Assembly: GCA_963790435.1 (NCBI GenBank)
Contig: CAWBOI010000002.1
Location: 579,731-643,730, forward strand
Direction: 5' to 3'
Origin: Ilyomonas sp963790435
GTDB taxonomy: Bacteria; Bacteroidota; Bacteroidia; Chitinophagales; Chitinophagaceae
DNA: 64,000 nucleotides
Below the pieces are notes generated by a model, which did no database searches, was not told the origin of the DNA, and saw only the letters and a program-made list of their open reading frames with translations. Both the position numbers and the translations under genes were made by a program. Positions 46,400 to 56,112 of the stretch are shown one piece after another. Positions within the stretch are counted from its first letter, which is position 1; every line of letters starts with the position of its first letter.

Positions 46400-46945
46400 T
46401 TACCTGTCATGGTTTATATCCGGAACTTTTGCTAATAAGTTTTTGATATTGCCATTCCATTTTTTCTGCTCTTCGCGGTTCAACATGTGATTTGTTTCTG
46501 CGTCATATTGTAATTCGATTTGTTTTACCAGTTGCAGCGTAGATTGAAAAATAGAATCTATTTTTTGCGCATAATCATTTTTAAAGAATGTAAAAGACGC
46601 AAATTTTTCTTTCATCATTTCAGCACAGATAATGGCAAGGTCGTAATGTCCCTGTTCATGTTGTAGCAGTTCATCAGATTTCAGATTTCGTTTTACCCAG
46701 GATCTGCTTTCAAAACGAGGCAAAATGGTAAAGGTTACATAAGCCGTATCTGATTGATGCCACTTCGCATGATAACTAAAATTGACAGACCAGTATGTCA
46801 TTGCTGAAAATGTGGAGCTTTTATCCACTTCACCCGTAAAATCAGACCAGGACAATTTTCTGTCAAGAATCACTTTGCCGGTATCTGTTTGTGCAGAAAC
46901 ACTTTTTACAAAAAGAAAAGTGATAAAAACAAAGATCATTTTCAT
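46400..46945 (-). CDS. Secreted DUF922 (HExGH) putative metalloprotease
   Basis: Protein of 181 residues with a signal peptide (KMIFVFITFLFVKSVSA). DUF922 family features are the N-terminal KLSWSDFTGEVD, then LPRFESRSWVKRN, and the zinc-type motif HEQGHYDLA. The family has been proposed to be zinc proteases, but most are uncharacterised. It lies downstream of the fusA end, in the same direction and separated by a terminator. Confidence 0.85.
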   Translation of the reverse strand: MKMIFVFITFLFVKSVSAQTDTGKVILDRKLSWSDFTGEVDKSSTFSAMTYWSVNFSYHAKWHQSDTAYVTFTILPRFESRSWVKRNLKSDELLQHEQGHYDLAIICAEMMKEKFASFTFFKNDYAQKIDSIFQSTLQLVKQIELQYDAETNHMLNREEQKKWNGNIKNLLAKVPDINHDR

Positions 46946-46993
46946 AAACAGAAAAATTTATAATTACCAAATATAAAATTCATGCAAAAACAA

Positions 46994-47020
46994 AAGCCCG
47001 TTCAACATTTGAACGGGCTT
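46994..47020 (-). terminator. Hairpin terminator after fusA
   Basis: A 12-base stem (46994-47005 and 47009-47020, containing agcccgttcaa) with a 3-base loop. On the minus strand it is followed by TTTTGTTTTTGC, so the recurrent intergenic motif serves as the T-tract here. It lies 38 bases beyond the EF-G stop. Confidence 0.88.
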
Positions 47021-47057
47021 CTAATATTCAATCTTAAATATTAATTATTCAATCCTA

Positions 47058-49211
47058 CTAATCTTCCACTTTCACTTTGCCTTTACTCTTCGCAATTACT
47101 TCTTCGGCAATGTTGGTGGGAGCCGGTGAATAGTGACTAAACTCCATGGTAGAAGTAGCACGGCCCGATGATAAGGAACGCAATTGTGTTACATAACCAA
47201 ACATTTCGCTCAGCGGTACTTTGGCTTTAATTACCTGTGCATTGCCGCGGCTGTCCATACCTTCCAGCATACCGCGGCGACGGTTCAAGTCGCCGGTAAC
47301 ATCACCCATGTATTGGTCAGGTGTAATCACTTCTATCTTCATGATCGGCTCTAACAAAACAGGTTTTGCTTTTCTGCCTGCTTCGCGGAAACCACTGCTG
47401 GCACACAATTCAAAACTCATAGAATCGGAATCCACATCATGGTAAGAACCATCAAACACACGAACTTTCATGTTGTTTACCGGGTAACCCGCCAGAACAC
47501 CTGTTGTCATTGATGTTTCAAAACCTTTGACGATAGCAGGAATAAATTCTTTAGGAATAGAACCACCAAACAAATCGTTTACAAACTGGAAATGCTTGCC
47601 TTCGTTTTCTTTCATCCATTCTTCATCGGCAGGACCAAATTCAAACTGAATATCGGCGAATTTACCACGACCACCCGTTTGCTTTTTCAACATTTCGCGG
47701 TGCTCAATGGTTTTGCCAAACGCTTCTTTATAAGCCACCTGCGGCGCACCCTGGTTGACTTCTACTTTAAACTCACGACGCATACGGTCAATGATGATTT
47801 CAAGGTGCAAGCTCGCCCATACCACGAAGAATGGTTTGACCTGTTTCTTCATCAGTATTTACACGCAAGGTCGGATCTTCTTCTACCAGCTTTGCAATTG
47901 CCATACCCATTTTATCAACGTCTGCCTGTGTTTTTGGTTCAACAGCAACAGCGATAACCGGCTCAGGAATAAACATATTTTCCAAAACGATGGGATGATT
48001 TTCATCGCAAAGTGTATCGCCGGTTTTGATTTCTTTAAAACCAACTGCTGCCGCAATATCACCTGCTTCAATAAAATCAATCGGGTTTTGCTTGTTGGCA
48101 AACATCTTCATGATACGGCTGATGCGTTCTTTTTTGCCGCTTCTTACATTCAATACATAAGAACCTGCATCCAAATGACCGCTATAACAACGGAAGAATG
48201 CCAGACGACCCACAAACGGATCGGTCATAATTTTAAACGCCAATGCTGCAAACGGTTCTTTCGGGTCGGTCTTACGCACTTCTTCAGCACCGGTATCAGG
48301 ATTCGTACCAACAGTAGCCTCAATATCCAACGGGCCAGGCAGGTAACGACAAACAGCATCCAATGCGGTTTGCACACCTTTATTTTTAAATGAAGAACCG
48401 CACATCATCGGCACGATGCTCAAATCAATACATAGCTTTGCGGATGGCTTCATGCATTTCATCTTCTGTAATGGTATTCGGATCATCAAAGAATTTCTCC
48501 AACAATTTGTCATCATATTCAGCAACGGCTTCTATCAGGTTTTGCTCTCCATTCCTGTGCTTCTTCCAGCATATCGGCGGGCACTTCAATTTCATCGAAG
48601 GTCATGCCTTCTGTTTCCATGTGCCAGATAATGCCTTTCATTTTAATCAGATCCACCACACCTTTAAAGTCGTCTTCCGCACCAATGGGCAATTGCAACG
48701 GAACGGCTTTTGCGCCCAGCATGTCTTTCACCTGCTGAACCACCATTAAGAAGTCGGCACCGCTACGGTCCATTTTATTTACGAAACCAATGCGCGGAAC
48801 TTTATAACGGTTAGCCTGGCGCCAAACGGTTTCACATTGCGGCTCAACACCATCAACGGCAGAAAACAAGGCAATCAAGCCATCCAGCACACGCATACAA
48901 CGCTCTACCTCAACGGTAAAATCCACGTGGCCCGGAGTATCAATAATATTAAAATAGTAGCTTTTTGTTTCTGGTGTATCCTTTCCTTTTACGGTTGGAA
49001 AGTTCCACTGGCAGCTTACAGCAGCAGAAGTAATGGTAATACCTCTTTCTTTTTCCTGCTCCATCCAGTCCGTGGTAGCAGCACCTTCGTGCACTTCACC
49101 AATTTTATGAATCATACCGGTGTAGTGCAGGATACGCTCGGTAGTAGTGGTTTTGCCCGCATCAATGTGCGCAGCAATCCCGAAATTTCGTTGATACTTT
49201 AAGTCCGCCAT
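47058..49211 (-). pseudogene. fusA: Elongation factor G, split by three one-base insertions
   Basis: The first segment holds the GTPase domain with AHIDAGKTTTTERI, RGITI, DTPGHVDF and NKMD. The frame is lost at 48538-48539 (extra G), again at about 48432-48434, and again at 47808 (extra C). Correcting each by one base restores EAVAEYDDKLLEKFF, then IRKACIDLSIVPMMCGSS, then GMGELHLEIIIDRM, and a normal protein of about 716 residues that ends in KVKVED. The net change is three bases, so the first and last segments share a frame. EF-G is essential, so error is likely unless a second copy exists. No ribosomal genes flank it. Confidence 0.95.
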
Positions 49212-49439
49212 AAAGGTCTTCTTTTACTAAATTTTGAGTGCGCAAAGGTACTGAAAGATTTTGGTGTGGGCGAATGATTTAATGCTTTTGGATGAGAGGG
49301 AAGTGTTAAGGTTTGTTATGTCCTCTTCGAAAGAGTTTCAGAGAATTATTTCTATTTGTTGCTTAGAGGTGCAGCTGCGCTAACCTATAAAAACATTGCG
49401 GGTTCAGGCAATAACGAGTATATGATAATTCTATACGCT

Positions 49440-49835
49440 TCATCTTATAAAGTCTAACGAAGTATTATCTATTCGTTGTTGAATCTGATCTGGAGTATAT
49501 GCGTTACCAATAAATTCTTTTAATTCATCCAGCTTTTTTTTAGCTAAATTGTCTTTGTCAATATTTTTATAAGAATTGATAATCATTTTGTACACTTTGA
49601 AAACAAGATCTATATTTTTCCCATTTCTATTTCCAATATAATCTAACCTATTATTTTTGAATTCATTGATGCAATTGGTTAGATAGTCATTTATGCTTTC
49701 AAATTGACCTTTTTTATAAATGCTGAGAGTGTTGTTGTATGAATCCTTGCAAGATTGTGCTTTTGTAATTACATTAAGTGAAATTAAAAATGCAATCAGC
49801 AATAACTTTGTAAAAAATCGTTGATTTGTTTTCAT
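49440..49835 (-). CDS. Small exported helical protein of the SIR2-TIR/nSTAND locus
   Basis: Protein of 131 residues. A signal peptide is clear (FFTKLLLIAFLISLNVITKA). The mature part is charged and predicted helical, with one Cys just after the cleavage site (QSCKDSYNNTLSIY) and another at TNCINEF. No known family is recognised. It shares the low-GC composition of the genes upstream and probably the same transcript, though 88 bases separate it from the 178-residue gene. It may be a second, partly similar exported partner: both begin their mature part with a Gln-Asp/Ser-Cys type motif. Confidence 0.7.
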   Translation of the reverse strand: MKTNQRFFTKLLLIAFLISLNVITKAQSCKDSYNNTLSIYKKGQFESINDYLTNCINEFKNNRLDYIGNRNGKNIDLVFKVYKMIINSYKNIDKDNLAKKKLDELKEFIGNAYTPDQIQQRIDNTSLDFIR

Positions 49836-49923
49836 AATTCTTTCTTTAACAATGTTTGGCTTTTACTATAGTGAATAGAAAGCTATTATAGCATGTTTAA
49901 CTAACTTAAAATTACTTTTTATT

Positions 49924-50460
49924 TTATTTTTTGAGCGCTTGAATCCGTTCTTTATACTGTTTTGCTTTTTCATCCTTATCCCTATTGTCCCAGTATGTCA
50001 CTAGATTTGTAAATGAGGTGAGCAGGGTTGATTTATAACTATCTAAAACCCTATCTAATAATTTATATTGCTCATTTAATTGCTTATTAATCTTTTTCTG
50101 CGCATTAGTAATTGAATCTGTTTTTTTTGCCTGTTTTAGAGAACTTAGCTGTTTTTGATTGGCTGTTGAATCAGCTTTCAATTTTAAAATATTTGTTTTA
50201 ATACTCATTTCATCTTCACTAAAAGCTAAGTTATCTATGTTCTGTTTCCTGCCATTAAAGTAATCTTTTTCTATACTATTTATACATGGTTCATAAAAGC
50301 TAATTATATTCTCAGGAATACCAGATCCTCTTTTATTTATTTCATCTATAGCGTGCTGCTGGCAATCCTGCCCCTTGAGTTTAAATTGATATAGCATACA
50401 ACAAAAGAGGCAAAAAGAAAACTGAATCGCTAATCTTAGATTTTTTCTTAGGTAAGGCAT
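49924..50460 (-). CDS. Small exported coiled-coil protein of the SIR2-TIR/nSTAND locus
   Basis: Protein of 178 residues. The N-terminus (RLAIQFSFCLFCCMLYQFKL) is a signal or anchor segment; the mature part starts GQDCQQHAIDEINKRGSG and is followed by long charged helices, including NILKLKADSTANQKQLSSLK and KAKQYKERIQALKK, with strong coiled-coil character. No family is recognised. It starts 23 bases after the nSTAND gene and is probably co-translated. It lacks any catalytic motif and may be a structural or sensing partner across the membrane. Confidence 0.72.
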   Translation of the reverse strand: MPYLRKNLRLAIQFSFCLFCCMLYQFKLKGQDCQQHAIDEINKRGSGIPENIISFYEPCINSIEKDYFNGRKQNIDNLAFSEDEMSIKTNILKLKADSTANQKQLSSLKQAKKTDSITNAQKKINKQLNEQYKLLDRVLDSYKSTLLTSFTNLVTYWDNRDKDEKAKQYKERIQALKK

Positions 50461-50483
50461 TGTTTTAATGAAGTTAACGTTAG

Positions 50484-53153
50484 TTAATAATTATTGCTGC
50501 TATTACACTCATAATTTTTCATTTTTCTAAACGATATATAACTACTCAGATATTTTCTCCAGATAGTCGTGTCAAAGCTGGCATTAGTAACATTTTGACA
50601 AATAAGCTGAGCAAGGATTTGTGAACTTACAGGCCACTTATAGACGTGACCATTAGAGTAACCTGCTAATATATATTCGTTGCTTTTGCCAAACGCAAGA
50701 CCGTAAGCATTTGCTTCAGTTTTACTTAAAAATAAACGCAATACATTTAGTGAGCCCCATTCCTTTTGTGTATTACAGATAACCACACTTCCATCTAAAC
50801 TAGCAGATGCTACATAAATGCCATCGCTGCTACAAACAATATTGTAAATTCGGGTTGATTGGTTCTGATTAAATTCCATTTGATAATTATGTAAAGACAT
50901 ACGACATATAGAGCCGATATTATTTCCTATATATAAATAATTACTTCCAGGATCGAATGTAATTGAGGACGTTATGCCTAAATCATTTGATTTGATTTTT
51001 ATCAAACTATCCTTTATTATTAAAATCAGTGAGGAGTCCATACCCACTGCAATTTTATCCTTAAATGCCGATAGGCAGTTAAATGCAACTTTAGGTTGGT
51101 ATTCGAGATAAGTTTTATTCCATTCAATTGTGTTACTTGCTGTTATCGCTTCTGTTTTCACAAGTGTAACTTCTTTTCTTTTATTCCATATTATGGGCTG
51201 CGTTGAATTGACTTCCCACTCCATGATACTTGAATCCAAACGTAAAATCAGCTTTCCATCATTTGTAAAACACACTGATTTACCATTACCAACAGTATCA
51301 TTAGTGAACAGTGCAATACTTGCCGGGACTTTTCTTGACAAATCGAAAAAGTAAACGCTATCGAATATTCCACTTACAGCCATGTATTTTTTATCCGGAC
51401 TGGTTGCTATACTCGTTATTTTTTCTTTAAGGTCACAAAAAAGTTGTGCGGTACTATCTGCTAAAGATTGTTTAAAAATTTTCCCATCTTCATATCCAAT
51501 ATAAAAAATGTCATTATCCGGAGTTGCAATAACCCTTATTTGGCTAGTATCAGGAATAGCAAAAGCAAAATTATAATTTAAGTCATTTAACCTCGTGTGC
51601 ATTGAATTATAAAACATATCATCATTTTCTCCCTTATTTTCTTTATTAATAAGGAAAGCGACCCTTGAGATAAGTGCTGCAACTTGATAATCAGCATTGT
51701 TTACAGCCAAGTTCTGTGATGTAAGTAATAACCTTTGTGCAAAAGCAATATTTTCAAACCGGTTTGCATTTACAGCATTCTTATAATAAGAATACCCAAT
51801 AAATATTATAATAGGAACTAAAACGAACAATGCTGTTTTAATAACATTTCTTCTTTTAGTCCTGTATTGTATAATTGCAAGCCTGACGGTTTCATTTTTT
51901 TCTTTTTCATGTTGTGCTTTTATCCTTTCATCTCTTTTCTGTTTGATTATCGGTGCCAATACATCATGAATCAATTCTACATATTCAACTCCATTGCGCA
52001 GCTCTTTTCTTACAATCCTTTTATCTATTAATTGCTGGATGTCTTTGTTGGTGATAGCGTATTTAAAAATCAACTCTTCCAACGATTCCAGCTTCCGAAA
52101 ACCGGCTTCTGTTAATAACGTATCTTCTATGCCCCGCTGAACATTTTCATCAAAACTTTTTATTGTATTGTTGTAAAAAGAAGTAATGACATCGGTAATA
52201 TCAAATTGAGAAACAAGTTCCAAACTGATCTTCTCCAACTCTTTTTCAATACGCTTTTCATTTACCTGGTAGCAGATTAGACTTAATAAAAATGGCTCAA
52301 CTACAAATTTCTTTGAATCACTTTCCCTATTTAACAAACTATCAAAATCTCTTTCAGAAATGCCAGGTAGCTTTCTAATTATTTCAGATGCAGCACGGGT
52401 TTCTATTAGTCCATTAGCAGGCTTAATCACTGCATCCAATGCCTGTTCTATAGTCATTTGTATTACGCGAAACCGGCTATTTTTCAAGGAAGGCAAGTAA
52501 GTTTTAAAGCTTTCAACCTGAGCAAGATAATCTTCTCGTAGACTTAATATTACGCGATAAGACTGTCTTGAGTGATAAGAAAAGTTTACATCAGACCTGT
52601 CTTTATATTGTTCCTGAACTGCCAATGGAACCCGGTTTTCACACAAATCAGATAACTCTGTAATAAATTCCGAAATCTCTTCCCTTTCGTTTTGCCCTAA
52701 CGTAAATATCTCTTCGAATTGGTCAAGTATCAATACCGGTATAACAATGCCTTCTTTTAGCTGTAAATCGTGAAAGTATTTCCATAGGCTTACACCGTTG
52801 ATTTCAGGAGCTTTTGTATCAAATACCTTTAGACTGTTATAGATTAATACTTTTAGCTGGTTAAGGGGTGAAATAGAAGATAAAAAATCAATTCTTACGT
52901 AAATAGGAAAATAAAAATTCTTTTGAAGTTCGGGTATAAGACCAGCTTTTATTAACGAGGTTTTGCCAATTCCTGATTTACCGAAAACAATCGTAAGACC
53001 ATTTTTTTCAACCAGATCAAACAACTCCTTTATCTCATTATCACGACCACCAAACTGTAATTTATTCTTTTCTTCATAAGAGCTTAATCCTAAGAATGGA
53101 CGTTGCTTATTAACAGCATCTTGAACTTTATTATCAATACTGCTACCTTCCAT
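50484..53153 (-). CDS. nSTAND ATPase with transmembrane segment and WD40-like propeller
   Basis: Protein of 889 residues. Order: a short N-terminal tail, the nSTAND NTPase (from PFLGLSSYEEKNKLQFGGRD) with Walker A GKSGIGKT at 58-65 and Walker B LILDQFEE at 141-148, a winged-helix region ending ELIHDVLAPIIKQKRDERIK at about 393-412, a transmembrane helix at about 437-457, a helical hairpin with AQRLLLTSQNLAVN, and a C-terminal beta-propeller from about 540 to 870. Proteins of this class sense a signal through the propeller and use ATP to activate an effector. The effector is probably the SIR2-TIR protein, one base upstream. Confidence 0.9.
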   Translation of the reverse strand: MEGSSIDNKVQDAVNKQRPFLGLSSYEEKNKLQFGGRDNEIKELFDLVEKNGLTIVFGKSGIGKTSLIKAGLIPELQKNFYFPIYVRIDFLSSISPLNQLKVLIYNSLKVFDTKAPEINGVSLWKYFHDLQLKEGIVIPVLILDQFEEIFTLGQNEREEISEFITELSDLCENRVPLAVQEQYKDRSDVNFSYHSRQSYRVILSLREDYLAQVESFKTYLPSLKNSRFRVIQMTIEQALDAVIKPANGLIETRAASEIIRKLPGISERDFDSLLNRESDSKKFVVEPFLLSLICYQVNEKRIEKELEKISLELVSQFDITDVITSFYNNTIKSFDENVQRGIEDTLLTEAGFRKLESLEELIFKYAITNKDIQQLIDKRIVRKELRNGVEYVELIHDVLAPIIKQKRDERIKAQHEKEKNETVRLAIIQYRTKRRNVIKTALFVLVPIIIFIGYSYYKNAVNANRFENIAFAQRLLLTSQNLAVNNADYQVAALISRVAFLINKENKGENDDMFYNSMHTRLNDLNYNFAFAIPDTSQIRVIATPDNDIFYIGYEDGKIFKQSLADSTAQLFCDLKEKITSIATSPDKKYMAVSGIFDSVYFFDLSRKVPASIALFTNDTVGNGKSVCFTNDGKLILRLDSSIMEWEVNSTQPIIWNKRKEVTLVKTEAITASNTIEWNKTYLEYQPKVAFNCLSAFKDKIAVGMDSSLILIIKDSLIKIKSNDLGITSSITFDPGSNYLYIGNNIGSICRMSLHNYQMEFNQNQSTRIYNIVCSSDGIYVASASLDGSVVICNTQKEWGSLNVLRLFLSKTEANAYGLAFGKSNEYILAGYSNGHVYKWPVSSQILAQLICQNVTNASFDTTIWRKYLSSYISFRKMKNYECNSSNNY

Positions 53154-53154
53154 G

Positions 53155-54561
53155 TCAGGATAGAATTGGGGTTAAATTGTTTTCTTGTATAAATTTGCGT
53201 ACAACTGCACTAAAATTATCAATACCTTCAATGTGGGTAATGCTTAAATTTCTAAATTCTTCAGGAATACGCGTGTCTGTTGGAGATGTACTATCAATAA
53301 TAAATGGGCGGATGTAAGAACTGTTTTTATAACTATCTAATATAATTGCCCTCTTCCATTCCTTATCATAAACATACCGGTCAGTATTTTCAATAGCATT
53401 TTTCGAAATAATAGGAAGAAAAAAGTCACAATCTTTAATATACTCAATAATAAGCTGATTAAAACGATCGCCTGTTTTAAGAGTATCTGTATCAAAAAAG
53501 ACCCTTACGCCATTTCTATTAAATTCATTCTTTAGTTTTTCAGCTACATTTTTATCGTCTCTGGAATAGCTTATAAAAAGCTGTTCTTTAAAACGCTGTC
53601 TTAAGTTATCTGCTGAAGTAGTTGCGTTCCACCGTTCAAAAAGTTCATCAACAAATTCGATAGAACTTTTATAAACTTTAGTATTATTTAATTCAGAGTT
53701 CTGGACGTTAATTGGAATAACCTTTATAGAATTATTTCTAAGGAATGTTATTAGTTCTGTATTTGAAAATGCTTGGTCACAGGTAACATACTTAGCTTTC
53801 TCGCCATTTTTAAACCGCTCATTTGATATGATACGAATAAAAAAGCGCATAAACCAGTCTGGAAAACTACTTCCAATAATCAAAAGGTCTTTATGATTTA
53901 TAGAATCGAATAATTCTTTAGTATAGCTATCTGTAGTATCTTGTAATCTATATAGATATTCTAGGGCATCCTCATCGGATAGAGCAAATTTAAATCCATC
54001 TATACTTCCCATTAGATTATAAATTTTGGGAAGCGCAACATCTCTTTTATCATCTGGACTTACTGCATCTATGGGAATATAGAAGTTGAAAGATTTGTTG
54101 AGGTGCTTATTTTCGGTTTCAAATGCTCTTTTAAGAAAGTTATCAAAATTTACAGTTATATAGGTTTCAAAGCCACTAATACGTGAAAGTTTTCGATAGG
54201 GTTCAAGTAAAATTTGTTCATCAGTTAGCCTCACTATTTCGTTACATATAAGATTATTAATTTGATTTTCTTTTACATCATTTCTTTGTAAGATCGATGT
54301 TATATTGTTAAGAGTTAGCGGGGCTGGTATAGTGCCCAAACCATAGGTTTCCCATAATTTAAATGATAGGTATTTGTACAAATTAATAAAAATGTATTCT
54401 TCAGTTTCCTGTCCCGCACTTAAAATAGAATCATAGTAGTCTGATCGCTGAATGGCACTTTTTTTCAGTCGAATTACAGAAAGATCATTTCCAATAACCG
54501 GTACTATACCATTGTAATTAATACCTTGTATTAGTGAATTCCAGTTAAATGGGGCATCCAT
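53155..54561 (-). CDS. SIR2-like and TIR domain fusion protein
   Basis: Protein of 468 residues. The N-terminal SIR2-like domain (about 1-300) has the nucleotide-loop VIGND at 22-26, TVNFDN at 136-141, and the FPDWFMRFF block near 233; at the place of the catalytic His in LHGS it reads LMGS (M184). The C-terminal TIR domain starts LFISYSRDDKN at 328-338, continues VFFDTDTLKTGDRF at 354-367, and retains the likely catalytic Glu at E401 in KEW. TIR domains of this type cleave NAD. The stop and the next start are separated by one base. Low GC content, and an inverted repeat just upstream. Confidence 0.85.
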   Translation of the reverse strand: MDAPFNWNSLIQGINYNGIVPVIGNDLSVIRLKKSAIQRSDYYDSILSAGQETEEYIFINLYKYLSFKLWETYGLGTIPAPLTLNNITSILQRNDVKENQINNLICNEIVRLTDEQILLEPYRKLSRISGFETYITVNFDNFLKRAFETENKHLNKSFNFYIPIDAVSPDDKRDVALPKIYNLMGSIDGFKFALSDEDALEYLYRLQDTTDSYTKELFDSINHKDLLIIGSSFPDWFMRFFIRIISNERFKNGEKAKYVTCDQAFSNTELITFLRNNSIKVIPINVQNSELNNTKVYKSSIEFVDELFERWNATTSADNLRQRFKEQLFISYSRDDKNVAEKLKNEFNRNGVRVFFDTDTLKTGDRFNQLIIEYIKDCDFFLPIISKNAIENTDRYVYDKEWKRAIILDSYKNSSYIRPFIIDSTSPTDTRIPEEFRNLSITHIEGIDNFSAVVRKFIQENNLTPILS

Positions 54562-54590
54562 AGTTCGCAGATTGGGGTAGATTGTTTAAT

Positions 54591-54632
54591 AATTTTAATA
54601 GATATACACAGGAGAATAGTACTATTAAAATT
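54591..54632. promoter_or_regulatory. 11-bp inverted repeat upstream of the SIR2-TIR gene
   Basis: Perfect arms aattttaatag (54591-54601) and ctattaaaatt (54622-54632), with a 20-base spacer containing the small palindrome aatagtactatt at its edge. It lies 30 to 71 bases upstream of the ATG at 54561, where an operator or promoter would sit. A regulator binding there is inferred, not shown. Confidence 0.5.
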
Positions 54633-55383
54633 TGTGGCTTTAAGGAAAAACTTTATTAAAGTTAAGCTTTTCTGTAAAATCTTGTTTTATCATTTTAAAT
54701 TATCTCAGCACTTCTTCTCGCAACTTTAACTCATGCTAGTTTATCAAAATCAATAGAGCAGCTACCCAAACCGCCGTAGTTTATAATAAACGATGAAGCA
54801 GTTACACTGAGCGCGTAGATTGCATATACGCTTGACTTCGGAAGTAGCTTCCAGCTACGAAAAGCGATTTGTATTTAATTTTTGCGCCGTTGTTGGTATT
54901 CTTCCCCAACAACAAAACCGCATCGTCTTATTAACAACTAATCTCGACAGGTTAACCCATATAATGAGATAAAAACGTCCACTCACTTTTACCTGTCATA
55001 TAAAACGCTGCCGAAGAATACCCATACTCCTCCGGCACAGCGGCTAATCTCGCCCTTTTTCTTCTCCGCAATGTCTCCGCTTCGGGACATTGCGGAGAAA
55101 GGAAGGATATTGAAAGGGAAGTGTTAAGGTTAGAGGCTGAAACTGGAAAAGAGAATTTGTAAACCGGGTGATTTGCTGATAATACAATATAGTAACGAGA
55201 CTACAACAGCAGGAACATGAGAATTTACTACAATACCAAACAGATATGTAATAATAAAATTGGCTACTGAAATAGTTTTTTGAACACGATAATGCTTGTT
55301 TGTATTTATTATTTATTTCTATAACTTTTATAAAAGCACCCTTGTGGCTTCTTTCTATTTTTAATAGCACAAATAGCATTTAT
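54633..55383. other. Gene-free region between two minus-strand operons
   Basis: About 750 bases without a convincing gene. It contains a strong hairpin at 55062-55099 (ttctccgcaatgtc and its complement), the same sequence as the arms of the element at 59131-59275. A 111-codon frame on the minus strand at 55044-55379 crosses that hairpin and has no family match, so it is not called. Confidence 0.6.
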
Positions 55384-56112
55384 TCAAACATTCAGAATTT
55401 TTTCTACTTCATGGCGGTACATACGGCTAATAGGCAATTCTTGTCTGTCTATTTGGATTGAATCACTCGTAAAAGATTCAATTTTATTTATCGCAACAAT
55501 GAATGACCGGTGAATTCTTATAAAAGCACTTTTGGGCAGTAATATTTCCAAAGAGGATATGGATTGTTTTGTTATAATGTTTTTTGTAGTAGTGGTCACT
55601 TTAATATATTCTTTCAAGCTTTCAATATATAAAATATCATTAAGCAGAATTTTAAAGTTTTTTCTGTCTGCACGCACATTAATAAATGCATCAGGAAGAT
55701 TATTTTGCTCACTTGAACTGAGGTCATAATTACCTGTCAATTTCAGGCTGGTCTCCATTACTTTATTTACGGCTTTTAAAAACCGTTCAAACGAAATGGG
55801 CTTTAATAAATAATCTACTGCTGCCAGTTCAAACCCTTCTATTGCAAATTCTCTGTAAGCCGTAGTAAAGATAACTTTCGGTGGATTTTTAAGTGTCCTG
55901 ATAAAGTCAGTGCCCAGTAAGTGTGGCATCTGTATGTCTAAAAATAAAAGGTCAATGGTTTGTTCCTGCAATAAATTTAAAGCTTGCACGGCATCATTGC
56001 AGGTTCCGGCAAGTTGTAACGATGAAACTGAGGCGATATAATCTTTTAATACATCTAAAGCCGGCGGCTCGTCATCAACTAAAAGGCAATGTATTTTCTT
56101 TTTACTTTGCAT
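55384..56112 (-). CDS. LytTR-family response regulator
   Basis: Response regulator of 242 residues: receiver with LVDDEPP near 11-17, the phospho-acceptor D59 in LLFLDIQMP, the switch Lys in YLLKPISF, and a LytTR DNA-binding domain from about 145 with KSAFIRIHRSFIVAINKI. The ATG at 56112 (MQSKKKIHCL) is chosen over a longer frame. It overlaps the histidine kinase stop (56102) by 11 bases, in an operon of three genes. Confidence 0.92.
   Translation of the reverse strand: MQSKKKIHCLLVDDEPPALDVLKDYIASVSSLQLAGTCNDAVQALNLLQEQTIDLLFLDIQMPHLLGTDFIRTLKNPPKVIFTTAYREFAIEGFELAAVDYLLKPISFERFLKAVNKVMETSLKLTGNYDLSSSEQNNLPDAFINVRADRKNFKILLNDILYIESLKEYIKVTTTTKNIITKQSISSLEILLPKSAFIRIHRSFIVAINKIESFTSDSIQIDRQELPISRMYRHEVEKILNV

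Noticed and set aside
53155..54561. Standard Thoeris system
   Set aside because: Thoeris has separate ThsA (SIR2 with SLOG) and ThsB (TIR) proteins; here SIR2-like and TIR are fused, SLOG is absent, and an nSTAND partner is present.
55044..55379. 111-codon minus-strand frame
   Set aside because: Runs through a palindromic hairpin and AT-rich DNA; no recognisable protein pattern.
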